DNA of 64,000 nt from Sphingopyxis sp. H073 (GCF_001468395.1 NZ_LNSG01000013.1:1-64000), one strand, 5' to 3'. Shown: positions 1-9,798, counted from the stretch's first letter. Numbers and translations: made by a program. The notes: a model not told the origin generated them from the sequence alone.

Positions 1-609
1 ATCGTGATCCCGCCCCGCCCGCTGCCCCCCGGCAACGCGGCGCACACGCAGATCCTGCCGGGCCGCGGCGTCGACGGCCGCTTCGTCACCGCCAACACGG
101 CCGTCACCGGCGACCGCGCCTTCTGGCAGCTCAAGATCGGGCTCAACGTCGCCGCGATCGGTTGTCGCGGGACCGAGGAAGCGACACTCGTCGCCGCCTA
201 TAACAAGATCATCAAGACCCACGCCAAAGTGATCAAATCGACCGAAAAGACGGTCATCACCGAACTGGGCAAGCAGAACAGGAACAACGGCATTGCGCCG
301 CGCGACCGGCTGTCGACCCAGCTTTTCAACTATTTCGCGCAGCCGCCCGCGCAGCGCGCCTTCTGCGCGCGCGCCAACGAAATCGCGCAGCTCGTCTCGT
401 CCGAGCCGACGGCGCAGGTGATAGCGCAGGCGCCGGCCTATCTGTCGCGGCTCGACCAGCCGTTTCTCGACTTTTACGAGGCCTACGCCGCCTATCAGGT
501 AGAGGCGGCCGCATGGGACGCGAAATATGCCCCGGCGCCGCTCGCGACCACTCCCGTCGCGCCGATGGCGACGCCGGTCCGGCCCGCTGGGTCGCCGGCC
601 GGCATGTGA
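1..609 (+). CDS. Secreted protein of unknown function, first of a tandem pair (5' end outside window)
   Basis: The reading frame is open from base 1, so the signal peptide and true start lie before the window; a GTG at base 4 is probably internal. The visible 202 codons match the next gene (964-1566) along their length. Shared blocks are AFW, LNVAAIGCR, a later single Cys (AFC here, QFC in the paralog), and RDRLSTQLFNYFAQPPAQ, which is nearly identical in both. Two conserved cysteines suggest a disulfide in the periplasm. The C-terminus is a Pro/Ala-rich tail that the paralog lacks. I do not recognise the family and infer only export, by analogy with the paralog's signal peptide. Confidence 0.75.
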   Translation: MVIPPRPLPPGNAAHTQILPGRGVDGRFVTANTAVTGDRAFWQLKIGLNVAAIGCRGTEEATLVAAYNKIIKTHAKVIKSTEKTVITELGKQNRNNGIAPRDRLSTQLFNYFAQPPAQRAFCARANEIAQLVSSEPTAQVIAQAPAYLSRLDQPFLDFYEAYAAYQVEAAAWDAKYAPAPLATTPVAPMATPVRPAGSPAGM

Positions 610-963
610 CAATCCGCGAGCGCGGGCGGCGGTGTTGCACTCGTGCAACGCCGCGCCGGGTGCGCCGTGAAAATCGCCTTCGGCTCGTCGCATTTCGGGT
701 TAACCCCGTTGCGTGCGATGTGACGTCAAACCGCCAGCGCCCGGTCGCGCCCGGTTTCCGCCCGGCCGAAAAAGCCGTGCATTTCGAAATTCATGCGCCG
801 GCAATGGCCATACCTCCCATGGTGGACCGGAGCCTGCGAAACAGCCTTTCCGCCGCGTTCATGATGAATTTCCGGCAACGTTTCGACTCTCCACCGCCCC
901 TTATCGTCCTCCTTGCCGGAACCGTCCGGCGCCGCTCGCGAGAGCCTTGGGGGACTTGGGAAC
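610..963. other. Intergenic stretch between the tandem paralogs
   Basis: These 354 bases separate two paralogous genes. I see no convincing coding frame, since the ORFs here are short and out of step with the neighbours' codon bias. There is no clear factor-independent terminator or strong repeat. The promoter of the second paralog presumably lies here, but no motif can be named. Confidence 0.5.
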
Positions 964-1566
964 ATGACCAGATCGATCGGATTCGTCGCCGCTTGCGCGG
1001 CGGCGCTGGCGGCCGCGCCTGCCGCCGCCCAATATCGGACGCAGGAGCCGCAGGCACCCGGATATGCCGCGCCCAACCTGCGCCTGCCGCCGCTCGATGC
1101 GCGCGGCGATTTCGTGACGCCCAATCGTGATTTGACCGGTCACGTGGCGTTCTGGAACGTCAAGATCGCGCTCAACGTGGCCGCCATCGGCTGCCGGCAT
1201 CCGGGCTCGCTGCGGCTCATCGCCGACTATAACGATATCATCGCGCGCCACGGCAATCTGATCCGCGCCGCCGAGGGGACGGTGATCGCGCGTACCGGCG
1301 TCGCCGTGCGCGACCGCATGTCGACGAAGCTGTTCAACTATTTCGCGCAGCCGCCCGCGCAGAAGCAATTCTGTCCGGTCGCCGGATCGGTGGCGGAACG
1401 GATGCGCGGAATGAGCGCCGCCGAGGCGATCGAAGCGGCCCCGGCCCTGCTCAGCGAGCTCGACCGGCCCTTCACCGACTTCTATCGCGCCTATGCGCAA
1501 TATCAGGCCGATCTGGCCGAATGGCGCAGCGGACAGACCGTGCAGCTGGCCTCGGCAAAGCCCTGA
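964..1566 (+). CDS. Secreted protein of unknown function, second of a tandem pair
   Basis: A 200-aa protein. The ATG at 964 is chosen because it opens a clean signal peptide: MTRS, a hydrophobic Ala-rich core, then an AAAQ cleavage site near residue 22. The mature part contains the paralog-shared blocks FW, LNVAAIGCR, RDRMSTKLFNYFAQPPAQ and a second conserved Cys. It ends in a short tail. It is probably a soluble periplasmic or secreted protein. Function is unknown; the tandem duplication with the preceding gene is the only contextual clue. Confidence 0.8.
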   Translation: MTRSIGFVAACAAALAAAPAAAQYRTQEPQAPGYAAPNLRLPPLDARGDFVTPNRDLTGHVAFWNVKIALNVAAIGCRHPGSLRLIADYNDIIARHGNLIRAAEGTVIARTGVAVRDRMSTKLFNYFAQPPAQKQFCPVAGSVAERMRGMSAAEAIEAAPALLSELDRPFTDFYRAYAQYQADLAEWRSGQTVQLASAKP

Positions 1567-1624
1567 ACGAAAATAACGTGGGGCGATAGCAACGGGTGAA
1601 CGCATCTGTTAGCAGGGTGGAGCG

Positions 1625-3922
1625 ATGACCAATGCTCCGCCCCCTCCCTCGACCGCCGCGCAGTCGGCGCGCGAAATCCTGACCCGGCTGCACGAGGTGA
1701 TGGCGGCGCGCACCAACGCGCAAAGCAAGCTCAACCAGGTCGTCGGAATCATCGGCGAATGCCTGCACAGCGAGGTCTGCTCGATCTACCTGCTGCGCGA
1801 CGGGTCGCTCGAACTCTACGCCACGCGCGGCCTGAAGCAGGAGGCGGTGCACGTCACCCGCCTCGGCCTCGGCGAAGGGCTGGTCGGCACGATTGCCGAG
1901 CAGATCGAGACGCTGAACCTCGACGAGGCTGCGGCGCATCCCGACTTTTCCTACCGCCCCGAAACCGGTGAGGAATTGTTCCACAGCTTCGCGGGCGTGC
2001 CGATCATCCGCCGCGAACGCGCCGTCGGCGTGCTCTGCGTCCAGCACAGCGACCCGCGCCGCTATGAAGAGATCGAGATCGAGACGCTGCAGACGGTTGC
2101 GATGGTGCTGTCCGAACTCATCGCCAACGCCGACCTTGTCGACACCGCGGCGCGCACCGATGCTGCGGCGACCGACCAGTCGGCGCAGCGATTGACCGGC
2201 CAGAAGCTGGTCGACGGGATGGGCGCCGGCGTCGCCGTGTTCCACCAGCCGCGCATCACGATCGAGCATACCGTCGCCGACGATACCGAAGCCGAGCGCC
2301 ACCGCGTCTATGCCGCGTTCGACAAGATGCGCGAGCAGATCGACCGCATGGCGAGCCAGGCCGAATTCGGCGTCGGCGGCGAGCATGAGGAGGTGCTCGA
2401 AACCTACAAGATGTTCGCCTATGACGAGGGCTGGTCGCGCCGGATCAACGAGGCGATCGACAGCGGCCTGACCGCCGAGGCGGCGATCGAGCGCGTCCAG
2501 CAGCGCACCCGGATGCGGATGCGCCAGATCGACGACCCGCTGCTCCGCGACCGGATGCACGACCTCGAGGATCTGTCGAACCGGCTGATCCGCATCGTCT
2601 CGGGCCAGATGGGCACCGCGGCGCAAATGGGGCTTCGCCAGGATTCGATCCTGATCGCGCGCAACCTCGGCCCCGCCGAGCTGCTCGAATACGACCGCCG
2701 CCGCCTGAAAGGCGTGGTGCTGGAGGAAGGATCGCTCACCGCGCACGTCATCATCGTCGCGCGCGCGATGGGCGTGCCGGTGATCGGCCGCGTCCGCGAC
2801 GTCCGCACCTCGATCCGCGAGGGCGACGCGCTGCTGCTCGACGCCGGGGCGGGCACGGTCCAGGTCCGTCCGACCCCTGCGGTCCAGGAAGCCTTCGACG
2901 CCAAGCTCGAAATCTCGCAGAAGCGCCGCGCCAATCTCGCCGCGCTGCGCGACCTGCCCGCGGTCACGAAGGACGGCGTGCCGATCGAACTGATGATCAA
3001 CGCCGGGCTGCGCGAGGATGTCGCGGCGCTCGACCTCACCGGCGCGCGCGGCATCGGCCTGTTCCGCACCGAATTCCAGTTCCTCGTATCGGCCACCCTG
3101 CCCCAGCGCGAGCGGCAGCAGCGGCTCTATCGCGACGTGCTCGACGCGGCGGGCGAGCGGCCGGTCATCTTCCGCACCGTCGACATCGGGGGCGACAAGG
3201 CGCTCCCCTATATGAACCTCGGCGACACCGCGCAGGAGGAAAATCCCGCGATGGGCTGGCGCGCGCTGCGCCTCGCGCTCGAACGCGAAGGATTGCTCAA
3301 GGTCCAGGCGCGTGCGCTGATGGAGGCGGCGGCCGGCCGCACGCTCAACGTCATGTTCCCGATGGTGTCCGAACCCTGGGAGTATGAGGCGGCGCGCGAC
3401 CTGTTCGTGAAGCAGCGCGCGTGGCTCGCGCAGCACAACAAGAAGCTGCCCGTCGCGATCCGCTATGGGGCGATGCTCGAAGTGCCGGGTCTGGTCGAAA
3501 CGCTCGACCTGATGCTGCCGCACCTTGATTTCCTGTCGATCGGGACCAACGACCTTACCCAGTTCCTGTTCGCCGCCGACCGCGCGCACCCGCGGCTTGC
3601 CGAACGCTACGACTGGCTGTCGCCGACCGTCATGCGTTACCTGTCGCGTGTCGTGAAGCTCGTCGCGGGAACGAAGGTGCAGCTTGGCGTCTGCGGCGAG
3701 ATGGGCGGGCGGCCATTGGAGGCAATGGCGCTGCTCGGCATCGGGATCGAACGGCTGTCGATCACCCCGGCGGGCGTCGGCCCGGTCAAGGCGATGATCC
3801 GCTCGCTCGACCTCGCGGCGCTCCGCGCCGCCATCCCCGCGATGCTCGCCCGGCCTGCCGCCGATCCGCGTGGGCAATATCTGGCGTGGGCGAAGAGCCA
3901 CGGGGTCGATCTCGGCGATTGA
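1625..3922 (+). CDS. ptsP: Phosphoenolpyruvate-protein phosphotransferase PtsP (EI-Ntr)
   Basis: A 765-aa first enzyme of the nitrogen-related PTS. It autophosphorylates from PEP and passes phosphate to NPr and then EIIA-Ntr, a regulatory relay with no sugar transport. An N-terminal GAF domain (about residues 20-170) precedes the enzyme I core. The phosphohistidine motif LTAHVIIVARAMGVP places the active His at residue 374. The PEP-binding TIM barrel includes FRTEFQFL and the catalytic Cys in VCGEMGG (residue 690). Length and domain order are those of EI-Ntr. It stands alone here; NPr and EIIA-Ntr genes are not in the window. Confidence 0.97.
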   Translation: MTNAPPPPSTAAQSAREILTRLHEVMAARTNAQSKLNQVVGIIGECLHSEVCSIYLLRDGSLELYATRGLKQEAVHVTRLGLGEGLVGTIAEQIETLNLDEAAAHPDFSYRPETGEELFHSFAGVPIIRRERAVGVLCVQHSDPRRYEEIEIETLQTVAMVLSELIANADLVDTAARTDAAATDQSAQRLTGQKLVDGMGAGVAVFHQPRITIEHTVADDTEAERHRVYAAFDKMREQIDRMASQAEFGVGGEHEEVLETYKMFAYDEGWSRRINEAIDSGLTAEAAIERVQQRTRMRMRQIDDPLLRDRMHDLEDLSNRLIRIVSGQMGTAAQMGLRQDSILIARNLGPAELLEYDRRRLKGVVLEEGSLTAHVIIVARAMGVPVIGRVRDVRTSIREGDALLLDAGAGTVQVRPTPAVQEAFDAKLEISQKRRANLAALRDLPAVTKDGVPIELMINAGLREDVAALDLTGARGIGLFRTEFQFLVSATLPQRERQQRLYRDVLDAAGERPVIFRTVDIGGDKALPYMNLGDTAQEENPAMGWRALRLALEREGLLKVQARALMEAAAGRTLNVMFPMVSEPWEYEAARDLFVKQRAWLAQHNKKLPVAIRYGAMLEVPGLVETLDLMLPHLDFLSIGTNDLTQFLFAADRAHPRLAERYDWLSPTVMRYLSRVVKLVAGTKVQLGVCGEMGGRPLEAMALLGIGIERLSITPAGVGPVKAMIRSLDLAALRAAIPAMLARPAADPRGQYLAWAKSHGVDLGD

Positions 3923-4055
3923 GGAAATGGCGGCAACAAACCTGTCATCATACCTCGTTTCCGTCCCAGCCCGACGCGCTTTCCTAAGCAGTTATTAACT
4001 AAATCTGCCTAGCTTCCCGAAAGAATTTGACGAGGATTCTTGGGGGCTTCCTAAA

Positions 4056-5057
4056 ATGTTCATGCGCGCCGGGCAGTTTGAGACAGCGGGACAACTGGCA
4101 CGCGACGATGTTCCTGTGACCATCGCGGTCCTTTTGCCCTGCTACAATGAGGGGTTGGTAATCGCCACGGTAATCGACCGTTTCCGCGCGATGCTCCCCG
4201 ACGCCAAAATCTATGTGTATGACAACAACAGTCGCGACAACTCGGCCGAAATCGCCCGGCGCGCGGGTGCGATCGTCCGCAGCGAACCGAGGCAAGGCAA
4301 GGGTTTCGTCGTTCGCCGCATGTTTGCCGATATCGACGCGGACATCTACATCATGTGCGACGCCGACGAGACCTACGATGCCGAGGCGGCTCCCGATTTA
4401 ATCAGGCAGCTTGTCGATGGCGGGTTCGATATGGTGGTCGGAACGCGCGTGGACACGAGCGGGACCGCATATCGGCCTGCCCATCGGTTCGGCAACTGGA
4501 TGCTGACGTCACTAGTGCGAGCGATTTTCGGGGGCGGCTTCAGCGACATGCTCAGCGGCTATCGCGCCTTTTCCAAGCGGTTCGTCAAATCCTTTCCGCA
4601 AATGTCGCAGGGGTTCGAAATCGAGACCGAACTGACCATCCACGCGTTGCAGCTCGAAATGCCGACCAGCGAAGCTCCGACACGTTTCAAGGATCGGGTC
4701 GAAGGTTCCGAAAGCAAGCTGCAAACCGTGACCGACGGCTTCCGTATCCTTTGGACGATCGCGACATTGCTGAAGCAAGAACGCCCGTTCGCCCTTTTCG
4801 GGTCGATCTCCCTCTTCCTTTTGTCGCTCGCCCTCCTCTTCGGCTATCCCGTCATAGCCGAATATATGCACAGCTACACCGTTCCGCGCCTGCCGATGGC
4901 CTTACTGGCGACCGGAACGATGATCCTTGCATTTCTCAGCCTGTTCTGCGGGCTGATACTCGACACCGTCACCCGCGGGCGCAAGGAAGCGAAGCTGCTA
5001 CGCTATCTCCAACTCCCAAGCGTATACGCCCGTCTCGAAACTCAGGATATGGTGTAG
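4056..5057 (+). CDS. Family 2 glycosyltransferase with C-terminal membrane helices
   Basis: A 333-aa protein with a GT-A catalytic domain (about residues 22-235): LLPCYNEG near the start, the metal-binding DAD of MCDADETYD at 102-104, and an acceptor-side motif SDMLSGYRAFS. Two hydrophobic segments follow (about 246-270 and 277-305). This resembles dolichyl/undecaprenyl-phosphate sugar synthases that load a lipid-linked sugar for export. It is followed at 3 nt by a methyltransferase gene and then a GtrA flippase, a usual partner of such enzymes. The sugar is unknown. A second in-frame ATG lies two codons inside the chosen start. Confidence 0.88.
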   Translation: MFMRAGQFETAGQLARDDVPVTIAVLLPCYNEGLVIATVIDRFRAMLPDAKIYVYDNNSRDNSAEIARRAGAIVRSEPRQGKGFVVRRMFADIDADIYIMCDADETYDAEAAPDLIRQLVDGGFDMVVGTRVDTSGTAYRPAHRFGNWMLTSLVRAIFGGGFSDMLSGYRAFSKRFVKSFPQMSQGFEIETELTIHALQLEMPTSEAPTRFKDRVEGSESKLQTVTDGFRILWTIATLLKQERPFALFGSISLFLLSLALLFGYPVIAEYMHSYTVPRLPMALLATGTMILAFLSLFCGLILDTVTRGRKEAKLLRYLQLPSVYARLETQDMV

Positions 5058-5060
5058 GTC

Positions 5061-5759
5061 ATGCCGACCGATGCCGAGCGGCGGCTCCATCCCCGCATTT
5101 TCGATACCGACTGGTTGATGCTGCGGGGAATGACGCGCGTGCTCGGCCAGCTTGTCACCCGTCATGTACGCGAAGGGCAGAAAGTCCTCGATTTCGGATG
5201 TGGAAATAGGCCCTATGCGCCGCTCTTCAAGGGACGCGAGGCCATCTATCTCGGCGCCGACTTCGGCCACGAAGCGGATGTTTCGATAGCGCCGGACGGA
5301 CGGATTCAACTTGCGGATGCGAGCATCGACATCGTGATCTCGGTTCAAGTTCTCGAGCATGTCCGCAATCTCGATGTCTATTTCGCGGAGATTTCCCGCA
5401 TATTGAAGCCCGGCGGCATCCTGTTCCTTTCAACGCACGGGACATGGCTCTATCACCCGCATCCGGAAGACCATCGCCGCTGGACCCGCGTCGGACTGAT
5501 CAACGACATCGAGACCCGCGGTTTCGCGGTTCGCGAAATCGAGTCGATCGTGGGCCCGCTGGGCACCACGACCATGATCCGTTCGACCGGTTATGCCGTG
5601 TTCCTGCGCCGGATACCGCTGGTTGGCGGGCTGATCGCGGGAGCGATCGCAACGGTCATGAACCTGCGCGGATTGATGGAGGAAGCCGTCACCCCGGCGC
5701 AGATCCGGTTCGACAATGGCTGCGTCTATGTGACTCGGTGCGAGAAGCACCCCTCATGA
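5061..5759 (+). CDS. Class I SAM-dependent methyltransferase (surface-glycan locus)
   Basis: A 232-aa Methyltransf_11-type protein. SAM-binding motif I is VLDFGCGNRP (about residues 43-51). An acidic strand-2 residue sits in YLGADFG, and DIVISVQVLEHVRNLD (about 90-105) is the motif II/III region. It sits 3 nt after the GT2 gene and overlaps the GtrA gene by the ATGA arrangement, so it is translationally coupled. Context suggests it methylates a sugar or lipid-linked intermediate. The substrate cannot be read from the sequence. Confidence 0.85.
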   Translation: MPTDAERRLHPRIFDTDWLMLRGMTRVLGQLVTRHVREGQKVLDFGCGNRPYAPLFKGREAIYLGADFGHEADVSIAPDGRIQLADASIDIVISVQVLEHVRNLDVYFAEISRILKPGGILFLSTHGTWLYHPHPEDHRRWTRVGLINDIETRGFAVREIESIVGPLGTTTMIRSTGYAVFLRRIPLVGGLIAGAIATVMNLRGLMEEAVTPAQIRFDNGCVYVTRCEKHPS

Positions 5760-6145
5760 CCAACCTCCTGCAGACTTTTCGCTATTCGGTCGTGTCAGCG
5801 ATCTGCCTGCTGCTCAGCATAGCAATGGTACCTTTGCTCGCCAAGGTCGGCGTGCATTACGCCTTTGCGACCTTCGTCGGCTTCTGCCTCAGCGCGATTA
5901 CCGGCTTTCTCCTGCACAGCCGCTGGACGTTCGATGTCGATCGCAGTTTCGCGGCATTCGCGCGCTACGTTTCGGCGGTTGCGCTCAACCTACCCCTAAC
6001 CGTCATTCTGATCGGCTTGGGACATGATATCATCGGGTTCAGTGTCGGGATCTCGACAACGATGGCGGCGGCGGTGCTCGTGATCTGGAACTTCATCGCG
6101 GTCCGGTGGGCGATCGTGCCCCGCCTGTCCGGGGCCGGGTCGTAA
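5756..6145 (+). CDS. GtrA family membrane protein
   Basis: A 129-aa protein with four predicted transmembrane helices, opening TFRYSVVSAICLLLS and including GFCLSAITGFLLHSRWTF, the typical GtrA signature of an N-x-hydrophobic loop followed by an R-W pair. GtrA proteins are thought to flip polyprenyl-phosphate-linked sugars across the inner membrane. The start overlaps the preceding stop as ATGA. A glycan-locus GT2 lies two genes upstream, the common GtrA/GtrB pairing. Confidence 0.88.
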   Translation: MTNLLQTFRYSVVSAICLLLSIAMVPLLAKVGVHYAFATFVGFCLSAITGFLLHSRWTFDVDRSFAAFARYVSAVALNLPLTVILIGLGHDIIGFSVGISTTMAAAVLVIWNFIAVRWAIVPRLSGAGS

Positions 6146-6162
6146 CGGTCATCGGTACCGCG

Positions 6163-7275
6163 ATGAGGATAGTTTCCGTCAGCAATTTCTTCGACACGCA
6201 CGGCGGTGGGCTGGAACGCGTGGCGGCGCATCTGAATCGCGAATTCGCCGACGCCGGACACGACGTCGCATGGGCGGCGAGCGATGCCGACGGGCTGCCG
6301 AAAAGTCCGGCGCGGCTCATTGCCCTGCACTGCGCCAACCCAACCGAGAAACTGACCGGTCTGCCGATGCCGCTGCCCGGCCCACGTTCCATAGCCCGGC
6401 TATGGCGAGCGGTCCGCGATGCCGATGCCGTGGTGATCCACGACGCGCTCTATGTAACGTCGATCCTGGCGATGATATTCGCCAAAGCGGCGAACAAACG
6501 CGCAATCATGATCCAGCATATCGGAGTGATTCCTTTTACGGGCCCGCTGTTGAACGGCGTGATGCGTCTGGCCAACGCAATCGTCACCCGGCCGATGATG
6601 GCGGCCGCCGACAGGCTCGCCTTCATCAGCGCGACGGTGCGCGACGACCTGCTCGGCGCGCCGCCCCGGCGCCCTTCGCTGCTCGTCTTCAACGGCGTCG
6701 ACCATTCGGTCTTCAACGCGCAGCGCGCGCGCGCGCGCGACGAAACCCGGACGCGATGGGGCCTTCCAACCGACGCCCCGCTTGCGGTCTTCGTCGGCCG
6801 TTTCGTCGACAAGAAAGGCTTACGCATTCTCAGACTACTCGCGCAGCAACGCCCCGACGTGCATTTCGCCCTGCTCGGACAAGGTCCGATCGATCCGCAC
6901 GAGTGGGACCTGGCGAACGTGCATCCGCTCGGCCAGCAGCCGCAGGAAGCGATCGCCGACCTTTATCGTGCGGCTGACATGCTGTTACTGCCGAGCGTGG
7001 GCGAGGGTTATCCGCTGGTCGTACAGGAAGCGATGGCCTGCGGCCTTCCCGTGATCTGCGGCGACGGCAGCGCGAGGGCAGACCCAGCCGCCGGCCGCTG
7101 GCTTATCGGCGTCGACATCGACCTCACCGACCCGGAGGGTTCGGCCGGTCGCTGCGCCGCCGCAATCGATGCGCTTAAGGACGCGCCGGTCGATACGGCC
7201 GGGATGGCCGGCTATGCTGCGGAAGCCTATGACTGGCGCCGGATGGCGGCCGCGCTTCTCGACGGCTTGTGCTGA
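6163..7275 (+). CDS. Family 4 glycosyltransferase
   Basis: A 370-aa retaining GT-B glycosyltransferase. The start at 6163 opens with MRIVSVSNFFDTHGGG, the usual donor/acceptor Gly loop; an upstream in-frame start at 6106 would add 19 residues that do not look like protein. The C-terminal nucleotide-sugar half contains FVGRFVDKKGL and the EX7E region VGEGYPLVVQEAMACGLPVI. It closes the plus-strand run of the glycan block and is convergent with the next gene. Donor and acceptor are unknown. Confidence 0.9.
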   Translation: MRIVSVSNFFDTHGGGLERVAAHLNREFADAGHDVAWAASDADGLPKSPARLIALHCANPTEKLTGLPMPLPGPRSIARLWRAVRDADAVVIHDALYVTSILAMIFAKAANKRAIMIQHIGVIPFTGPLLNGVMRLANAIVTRPMMAAADRLAFISATVRDDLLGAPPRRPSLLVFNGVDHSVFNAQRARARDETRTRWGLPTDAPLAVFVGRFVDKKGLRILRLLAQQRPDVHFALLGQGPIDPHEWDLANVHPLGQQPQEAIADLYRAADMLLLPSVGEGYPLVVQEAMACGLPVICGDGSARADPAAGRWLIGVDIDLTDPEGSAGRCAAAIDALKDAPVDTAGMAGYAAEAYDWRRMAAALLDGLC

Positions 7276-8979
7276 TCATTCGATAATCGCCGTCCGGCAC
7301 CCTTGGCTGCGCAAAAGCGCTGCTACGGCACGATTGGCTTTTTCCACATCCACCGTGGGGGCCCCGTCCGCGTGATAAGCACGAATGGGGCGGAGCAGCC
7401 CTTCACCCGCGAAAGCGACCAGCGGCGCGGGACGCATTGCGCAGAGCGCCCGCGCGAGTTCAGGGTCTATCCGTCCGCGTATCAGCCGGACCGGCCGCAG
7501 ATCGAGCCCAGGCGGGTTGATGACCAGATCGGCGACGAACGGAGCATCGTCCTCGCCCACCACCACAAAATCGGCTTCGCTGCGGGCGAGCCGTTCCGAA
7601 GCCCGTGCCGGCACTACATAGGAAGCGTGCGCCATATAGGCCTGCAGGGGCAGGATTACGGCCAGCCCGGCTACCGTGGTACGCAACAGGAGACTGCGCC
7701 AGAGCGCCTGCGCTTCGCCCAGCGTCGTCCAACCATAAACGGAGAGCAGGATGAAGTTTCCGATCAGCCCGTGCAGGTAACGATATCCGAACCCGTGCCC
7801 CTGATAGGGCAATATCGCGAACATGACGCCCACGGTTAGCAGGATGCCGCCGAAGAGCGCGCCGGCCAGCCGGTTTCGGCGAGCGAGGACGATCCCGGTG
7901 GACAGAAGCGGCAGGAGAAGCAGGTGCTGCCATGCGAAAAAACGCAGGATGTTCGGTACCATATTGGCAATGCGGATCCCGTCGCCGAGCGCAACCGTGG
8001 CCGCTAGCCGACTGATATAATCGACGCCTTCGCCTTTCGGGGCCATCGCGTTGCTCTCGACCAACGCCCACATGGCGTTGGGCCACCAGGCCCAGAACGC
8101 ACCTATGATAGCATATCCAACAAAATAGAGCGCCGCGCGGCGCCAGGCGCGTTCCAGCAGCAGCAGGCTCAGGATCGGTGCCGCGAACATCGGATGCATA
8201 ATCGGCTGATGCAGGCCGACAGCCAGAAATCCGATTGCCATTGCCGCCAGGTCGGCCGTTATCGTCCGACGCAGGAACAGACATAGCCAGCAAAGGTTGA
8301 GCGCCAGATGCGCCGGCATGGCGTAAGCCGTCATGCCATTGAAGAGAACCTGCCCGGAGCCGGCATAGAGCAGCAGCGCAACCACGGCCGGCTCGTGGCT
8401 GTCGGGCCAGATACGCCGCGCGCATCCCCACAACGCGGCCGCGCCGACCGCCAGCATGGCGGGGCCGGTCAGCGCAGCATCGCCGAGCAACCCGAAAAGC
8501 GTCCGGATCAGTGCGTTCAACGGCAGATAGGCCGATATCCAGGCCGCCGTCTCTCTTGTCGGATACATGAACATGGTGTTGAGCGCTTCGGCATGATGGC
8601 GCCAGATACCCGTCAGCGGGGCGACCAGTTGCCCCTGCGCAAAGACGGCCGCGTCGAATGTCGCCATCTGCTCGTCGCGGCTCAGATCATATCCCGACAA
8701 TATGGCGTAGTGACCCGCAAAGGCGACGACGGCCATTAGGCAGCCCACGCCCAGCGCCAATGGCGGGCCACCGCGCAGCGCCTTCGCCCGCGGGGAGAGC
8801 CGCGGCAAGCAAAGGGCGAGCAACAAGACGGCGGCGAATAGTAGCCAGCGATCCTGCCGCTGGAGATAGAGGAGCGTCAGGCTGCCAGTCGCCCCCTGCA
8901 ACGCAACGATCGCGAACGCCATGATCGCAAGGATGGCAGGCCGTTCGACTGTTAACCGGAGAAGCTCTTTAGTACGCAT
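7276..8979 (-). CDS. Large polytopic inner-membrane protein of the glycan locus
   Basis: About 567 aa with roughly ten hydrophobic helices and a soluble C-terminal tail of about 120 residues. It lacks an obvious catalytic signature apart from an acidic pair (SRDEQM) in the first long periplasmic loop, where GT-C family enzymes carry a catalytic Asp/Glu. I infer a GT-C-like transferase or polymerase. The start is uncertain: the ATG at 8979 (MRTKELL) directly precedes the first membrane helix, and a tandem ATG pair lies a few codons upstream. It is convergent with the GT4 gene and divergent from the methyltransferase at 9154. Confidence 0.75.
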   Translation of the reverse strand: MRTKELLRLTVERPAILAIMAFAIVALQGATGSLTLLYLQRQDRWLLFAAVLLLALCLPRLSPRAKALRGGPPLALGVGCLMAVVAFAGHYAILSGYDLSRDEQMATFDAAVFAQGQLVAPLTGIWRHHAEALNTMFMYPTRETAAWISAYLPLNALIRTLFGLLGDAALTGPAMLAVGAAALWGCARRIWPDSHEPAVVALLLYAGSGQVLFNGMTAYAMPAHLALNLCWLCLFLRRTITADLAAMAIGFLAVGLHQPIMHPMFAAPILSLLLLERAWRRAALYFVGYAIIGAFWAWWPNAMWALVESNAMAPKGEGVDYISRLAATVALGDGIRIANMVPNILRFFAWQHLLLLPLLSTGIVLARRNRLAGALFGGILLTVGVMFAILPYQGHGFGYRYLHGLIGNFILLSVYGWTTLGEAQALWRSLLLRTTVAGLAVILPLQAYMAHASYVVPARASERLARSEADFVVVGEDDAPFVADLVINPPGLDLRPVRLIRGRIDPELARALCAMRPAPLVAFAGEGLLRPIRAYHADGAPTVDVEKANRAVAALLRSQGCRTAIIE

Positions 8980-9153
8980 CCCGCGTCTTTGACACATCAT
9001 GGATAATTCGATGTTAACTCCGTGGGCTCGTTGACATTCGACCTTCTGCGCCGTGCGCCGGTCCAAAGGTCGATTTTCGTGCTCGAGTTAACGTTTCGAA
9101 AGGACACCTTGGTTAATATTGTGTTGTCCCGCCATCCGGCCGCAGGAAAGTCG

Positions 9154-9798
9154 ATGCAGCTCGTCAAGCAATCCTATTCGGGAATCGTTCAAGCCGTAGC
9201 AGGGCTCGGCCCCTTCGCAAGGCTCGCCGAACGGGCGGCACGCAGCGCCCCCTATGGCCTCGAACGCTGGGCGGCGTCGCTGCTCGCCATCCATGACATC
9301 GACCGCATGATCGCGCTTGACCTGCCATGGTGGAACGTCGCCGCAACGCGCGATGTGGAGGCGCATTTGCGCGCGCATCCGGGGGCACGCGTTTTCGAGT
9401 ATGGCTCGGGCGCCAGCACCGCCTGGCTCGCCGCGCGCGCCGGCAGTGTAACGTCGGTCGAGCACCATGCCGACTGGCTGCGCAAGGTCGCGGGGAAGGC
9501 GTCGAGTTTCGACCATGTGACACTCTGGCACCGCGATCTCGAAAGCGGTGCCTACGCGGCGGCGATCGACGAGAGCGACGATACCTATGACCTGATCGTG
9601 GTCGACGGCCGCGAGCGTGTGGCCTGCCTGTGGCACGCGATCCCGCATCTGCGCCCCGACGGTGTCATCCTGTTCGACGATAGCGGCCGCAGCCGTTACC
9701 GCAGCGCGATCGGGACGTGCGGCCTGGCCGAGCGTCGCTATTTCGGCCGCTCCTATTGCGTGCCCTATCCCGATCACAGCAGCATCCTGCGTGGCTGA
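9154..9798 (+). CDS. Class I SAM-dependent methyltransferase
   Basis: A 214-aa protein with the SAM-binding glycine loop VFEYGSGASTAWLA (about residues 80-92), an acidic SVEHH strand, and YDLIVVDGRER near position 150. This layout is typical of FkbM-like or class I O-methyltransferases. The ATG at 9154 is preferred because GCAGGAAAG lies at ribosome-binding distance; earlier in-frame starts (9022 onward) lack one. The stop overlaps the GTG of the next gene, so the two are coupled. Substrate unknown. Confidence 0.82.
   Translation: MQLVKQSYSGIVQAVAGLGPFARLAERAARSAPYGLERWAASLLAIHDIDRMIALDLPWWNVAATRDVEAHLRAHPGARVFEYGSGASTAWLAARAGSVTSVEHHADWLRKVAGKASSFDHVTLWHRDLESGAYAAAIDESDDTYDLIVVDGRERVACLWHAIPHLRPDGVILFDDSGRSRYRSAIGTCGLAERRYFGRSYCVPYPDHSSILRG

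Noticed and set aside
1472..3901. An 809-codon open frame antisense to ptsP.
   Set aside because: It mirrors the GC-rich third-position bias of ptsP on the other strand, has no family motifs and is His/Asp/Arg-rich as expected of shadow frames.
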